A DNA stretch of 64,000 nt, from the NCBI RefSeq assembly GCF_003182095.1, contig NZ_QGTJ01000007.1, forward strand, positions 62,001 to 126,000. The letters are read 5' to 3'. The translations under genes and the position numbers were made by a program. The notes under the pieces are model-generated. The model ran no database searches. It was not told where the DNA came from and was given only the letters and a program-made list of their open reading frames with translations. Below are positions 61,960 through 64,000 of the stretch, piece after piece; within the stretch, counting starts at the first letter, position 1; every line of letters starts with the position of its first letter. This DNA comes from Plasticicumulans acidivorans. GTDB taxonomy: Bacteria > Pseudomonadota > Gammaproteobacteria > Competibacterales > Competibacteraceae.

Positions 61960-64000
61960 TTATGCCGCGATCGTGCCGAGCAGCGCGTCGATTTCGTCGG
62001 CGCGCTGGGTGGCGTCGGCGAGCGGGCGCACGATGCGCAGCTTGTCCTGACCGTCGAGCTTGTAGACCTTCGGCTGTTTACCGATCAGCGCCAGCAGCTT
62101 GGCGACGTCGATGTTCGGCTGCGCGGCGAAGACGATGCGTCCGCCCTGTTCACCGATGTCGATCTTGCGCACGCCGAGCGGGGTGGCGGCGAGCTTGATC
62201 GCGGTGACGCGGAACAGGTTGTGCACCTGCGCCGGCAGCAGGCCGAAGCGGTCGATCATCTCCACCTGCAGCTCGCGCAGCGCCTCGGCGTCGCTGCAGC
62301 TGGCGATGCGTTTGTAGAGCATCAGCCGCGCGTGCACGTCCGGCAGGTAGTCCTCGGGGATCAGCGCCGGGGCGCCGAGGCTGACCTCGGGGCCGTGCTC
62401 CAGCGCCGCTTCGAGCTGCGGCAGTCTGCCCGAGCGCAGCGCCTTGACCGCGCGTTCGAGCATGTCCATGTACAGCGTGAAGCCGATCTCGTGGATCTGC
62501 CCGCTCTGCTCCTCGCCGAGCAGCTCGCCGGCGCCGCGGATTTCGAGGTCGTGATTGGCGAGCATGAAACCGGCGCCGAGGTCTTCGAGCGACTCGATCG
62601 CCTCGATGCGCTTGACCGCGTCGGCGGTCATCGCCTTGCGCGGCGGCGTGATCAGGTAGCAGTAGGCGCGGTGATGCGAGCGGCCGACGCGCCCGCGCAG
62701 CTGGTGCAGCTGCGCCAGGCCGAGCTTGTCGGCGCGGTTGATGATCATGGTGTTGGCCGAGGGCACGTCGATGCCGCTTTCGACGATGGTGGTGCACACC
62801 AGCAGATTGCAGCGCTGGTGGTAGAAATCGAGCATGACTTTTTCCAGCTCGCCAGCGCCCATCTGGCCGTGGGCGATGGCGACGCGCGCGCCCGGCACCA
62901 GCGCCTGCAGGTCCCTGGCCTGTTTTTCGATGGTGTCGACGTCGTTGTGCAGGAAATACACCTGACCGCCGCGCTTGAGCTCGCGCAGGCAGGCCTCCTG
63001 CACCAGCGCGGCGTTGAACTCGCCGACGAAGGTCTTTACCGCCAGGCGGCTGGCCGGCGGCGTGGCGATGATCGACAGCTCGCGCAGCCCGGCCATCGCC
63101 ATGTTCAGCGTGCGCGGGATCGGCGTGGCGGTCAGCGTGAGGATGTCGACCTCGGAGCGCAGCGCCTTGAAGGCTTCCTTCTGGCGCACGCCGAAGCGGT
63201 GCTCCTCGTCGATGATCACCAGGCCGAGGTCTTTGAACCTGACATCGGGCTGGATCAGCTTGTGGGTGCCGATGACGATGTCGAGGCTGCCCTCGGCCAG
63301 CCCGGCGAGCACTGCGTCGGTGTCTTTCTTCGAGCGAAAGCGCGACAGCGCCTCGACGCGCACCGGCCACGGCGCGAAGCGGTCGAGGAAGTTCTTGTAG
63401 TGCTGGTTGGCGAGCAGCGTGGTCGGCACCAGCACCGCCACCTGGCGACCGTCCTGCACCGCGAGAAAGGCCGCGCGCATCGCCACCTCGGTCTTGCCGA
63501 AGCCGACGTCGCCGCAGACCACGCGGTCCATCGGCTTGCCGGCGCGCATGTCAGCGAGCACGGCGTCGATCGCCGCCTGCTGGTCGGGGGTTTCCTCGTA
63601 GGGGAAGCCGGCGGCGAAGGCTAGGTAATCGCCTTCCTCGCCCTTGAACTTGTGGCCGCTGCGCGCGGCGCGGCGGGCGTAGATGTCGAGCAGCTCGGCG
63701 GCGACGTCGCGGACTTTTTCCGCGGCCTTGCGGCGGGCTTTTTCCCACTGCTCGCCGCCGATCTTGTGCAGCGGCGGATTCTCCGCGCCGCTGTAGCGGC
63801 TGACGCGGTCGAGCATCGCCACCGGCACGTAGAGCTTTTCGGCGTTGGCGTATTCGAGCACCAGGTACTCGGCCTCGATGCCGCCGGCGTCCATGTGCGT
63901 CAGCCCCTGATAGCGGCCGACGCCGTGATCCTCGTGCACCACCGCCGCGCCGATGGCCAGATCGGAGAGGTTGCGGATGATGCTTTCGGCGTCGCGTGCG
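61960..64000 (-). CDS. mfd: Transcription-repair coupling factor Mfd (N-terminal part beyond the window)
   Basis: Mfd removes stalled RNA polymerase from DNA lesions and recruits UvrA. The visible 679 residues run from the RNAP-interaction domain (VVHEDHGVGRYQGLTHMDAGG) through the helicase (Walker A GDVGFGKTEVAMRAAF, DEEHRFGVRQKEAFKALR, TLTATPIPRTLNMAMAGLREL). They continue through the second RecA fold (LLVCTTIVESGIDVPSANTMI, GRVGRSHHRAYCYL) to the C-terminal domain. The frame is open to the right edge, so the UvrB-homology N-terminus is missing from view; an apparent start near 63942 is internal. Confidence 0.97.
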   Translation of the reverse strand, partial: ARDAESIIRNLSDLAIGAAVVHEDHGVGRYQGLTHMDAGGIEAEYLVLEYANAEKLYVPVAMLDRVSRYSGAENPPLHKIGGEQWEKARRKAAEKVRDVAAELLDIYARRAARSGHKFKGEEGDYLAFAAGFPYEETPDQQAAIDAVLADMRAGKPMDRVVCGDVGFGKTEVAMRAAFLAVQDGRQVAVLVPTTLLANQHYKNFLDRFAPWPVRVEALSRFRSKKDTDAVLAGLAEGSLDIVIGTHKLIQPDVRFKDLGLVIIDEEHRFGVRQKEAFKALRSEVDILTLTATPIPRTLNMAMAGLRELSIIATPPASRLAVKTFVGEFNAALVQEACLRELKRGGQVYFLHNDVDTIEKQARDLQALVPGARVAIAHGQMGAGELEKVMLDFYHQRCNLLVCTTIVESGIDVPSANTMIINRADKLGLAQLHQLRGRVGRSHHRAYCYLITPPRKAMTADAVKRIEAIESLEDLGAGFMLANHDLEIRGAGELLGEEQSGQIHEIGFTLYMDMLERAVKALRSGRLPQLEAALEHGPEVSLGAPALIPEDYLPDVHARLMLYKRIASCSDAEALRELQVEMIDRFGLLPAQVHNLFRVTAIKLAATPLGVRKIDIGEQGGRIVFAAQPNIDVAKLLALIGKQPKVYKLDGQDKLRIVRPLADATQRADEIDALLGTIAA

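Overview
The window reads as a chromosomal segment of a GC-rich gammaproteobacterium. The evidence is gene order (ssrA-smpB-ratA-rnfH-bamE-fur-recN-nadK-hrcA-grpE-dnaK-dnaJ), the tmRNA tag ANDDNYALAA, minCDE, ttcA, nagZ next to methylthioinosine phosphorylase, and LplT/Aas. A NafY protein behind a complete-looking NifA/sigma-54/IHF promoter points to a nitrogen fixer. The PrsT-type TPR fragment at the left edge suggests a PEP-CTERM/exopolysaccharide locus just outside. Species cannot be fixed from sequence alone; a PHA-storing Competibacter/Plasticicumulans-like lineage is only a guess.

Layout. 1-1000: end of an AT-richer TPR gene abutting the 3' end of ssrA. 1064-5993: trans-translation, envelope, iron regulation and DNA repair genes (smpB, ratA, rnfH, bamE, fur, recN, nadK). 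6079-11172: heat-shock cluster hrcA-grpE-dnaK-dnaJ with a CIRCE operator and a sigma-32 promoter. 11184-12385: nafY plus a small partner gene and their nitrogen-regulated promoter. 12426-14116: CoA-transferase with a coupled small ORF. 14315-21723: deoxyinosine glycosylase, a periplasmic binding protein coupled to a large GGDEF-EAL sensor, a DUF455 protein and an M61 peptidase. 21833-24591: minCDE, Hsp15, NUDIX. 24605-27518: two tandem paralogues of unknown function and an exported pentapeptide-repeat protein. 27665-31264: lon and a CobW GTPase, divergent.

31286-35552: flavoprotein, ttcA, and a ygaVP-like sulfur-responsive locus (DUF2892, ArsR, rhodanese-DUF2892). 35603-36356: manganese riboswitch plus GDT1-family Mn exporter. 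36475-43089: GST, CPA2 antiporter, Hpt protein, CYTH / L,D-transpeptidase / NagZ operon, DsrE, and purine salvage (phosphoribosyltransferase plus methylthioinosine phosphorylase). 43135-48752: cysE, an ftrABCD-type ferrous iron uptake operon with Fur-box-like sequence, argC. 48757-52906: a large chemoreceptor and an AT-richer acyltransferase, followed by about 650 bp without a recognisable gene. 53562-59361: acuR-acuI with a palindromic operator, then lplT, a CBS-domain gene and aas. 59569-64000: exported hypothetical, YbjQ family, cytochrome b561, PepSY, and mfd running off the right edge.

Most genes are housekeeping. The most informative signals are regulatory: the NifA-type promoter of nafY, the CIRCE/sigma-32 combination, the Mn riboswitch, and three palindromic operators. 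The least explained coding material is the paralogous pair at 24605-26760 and the small partner of NafY. Many long antisense reading frames exist because of high third-position GC; they were not taken as genes.
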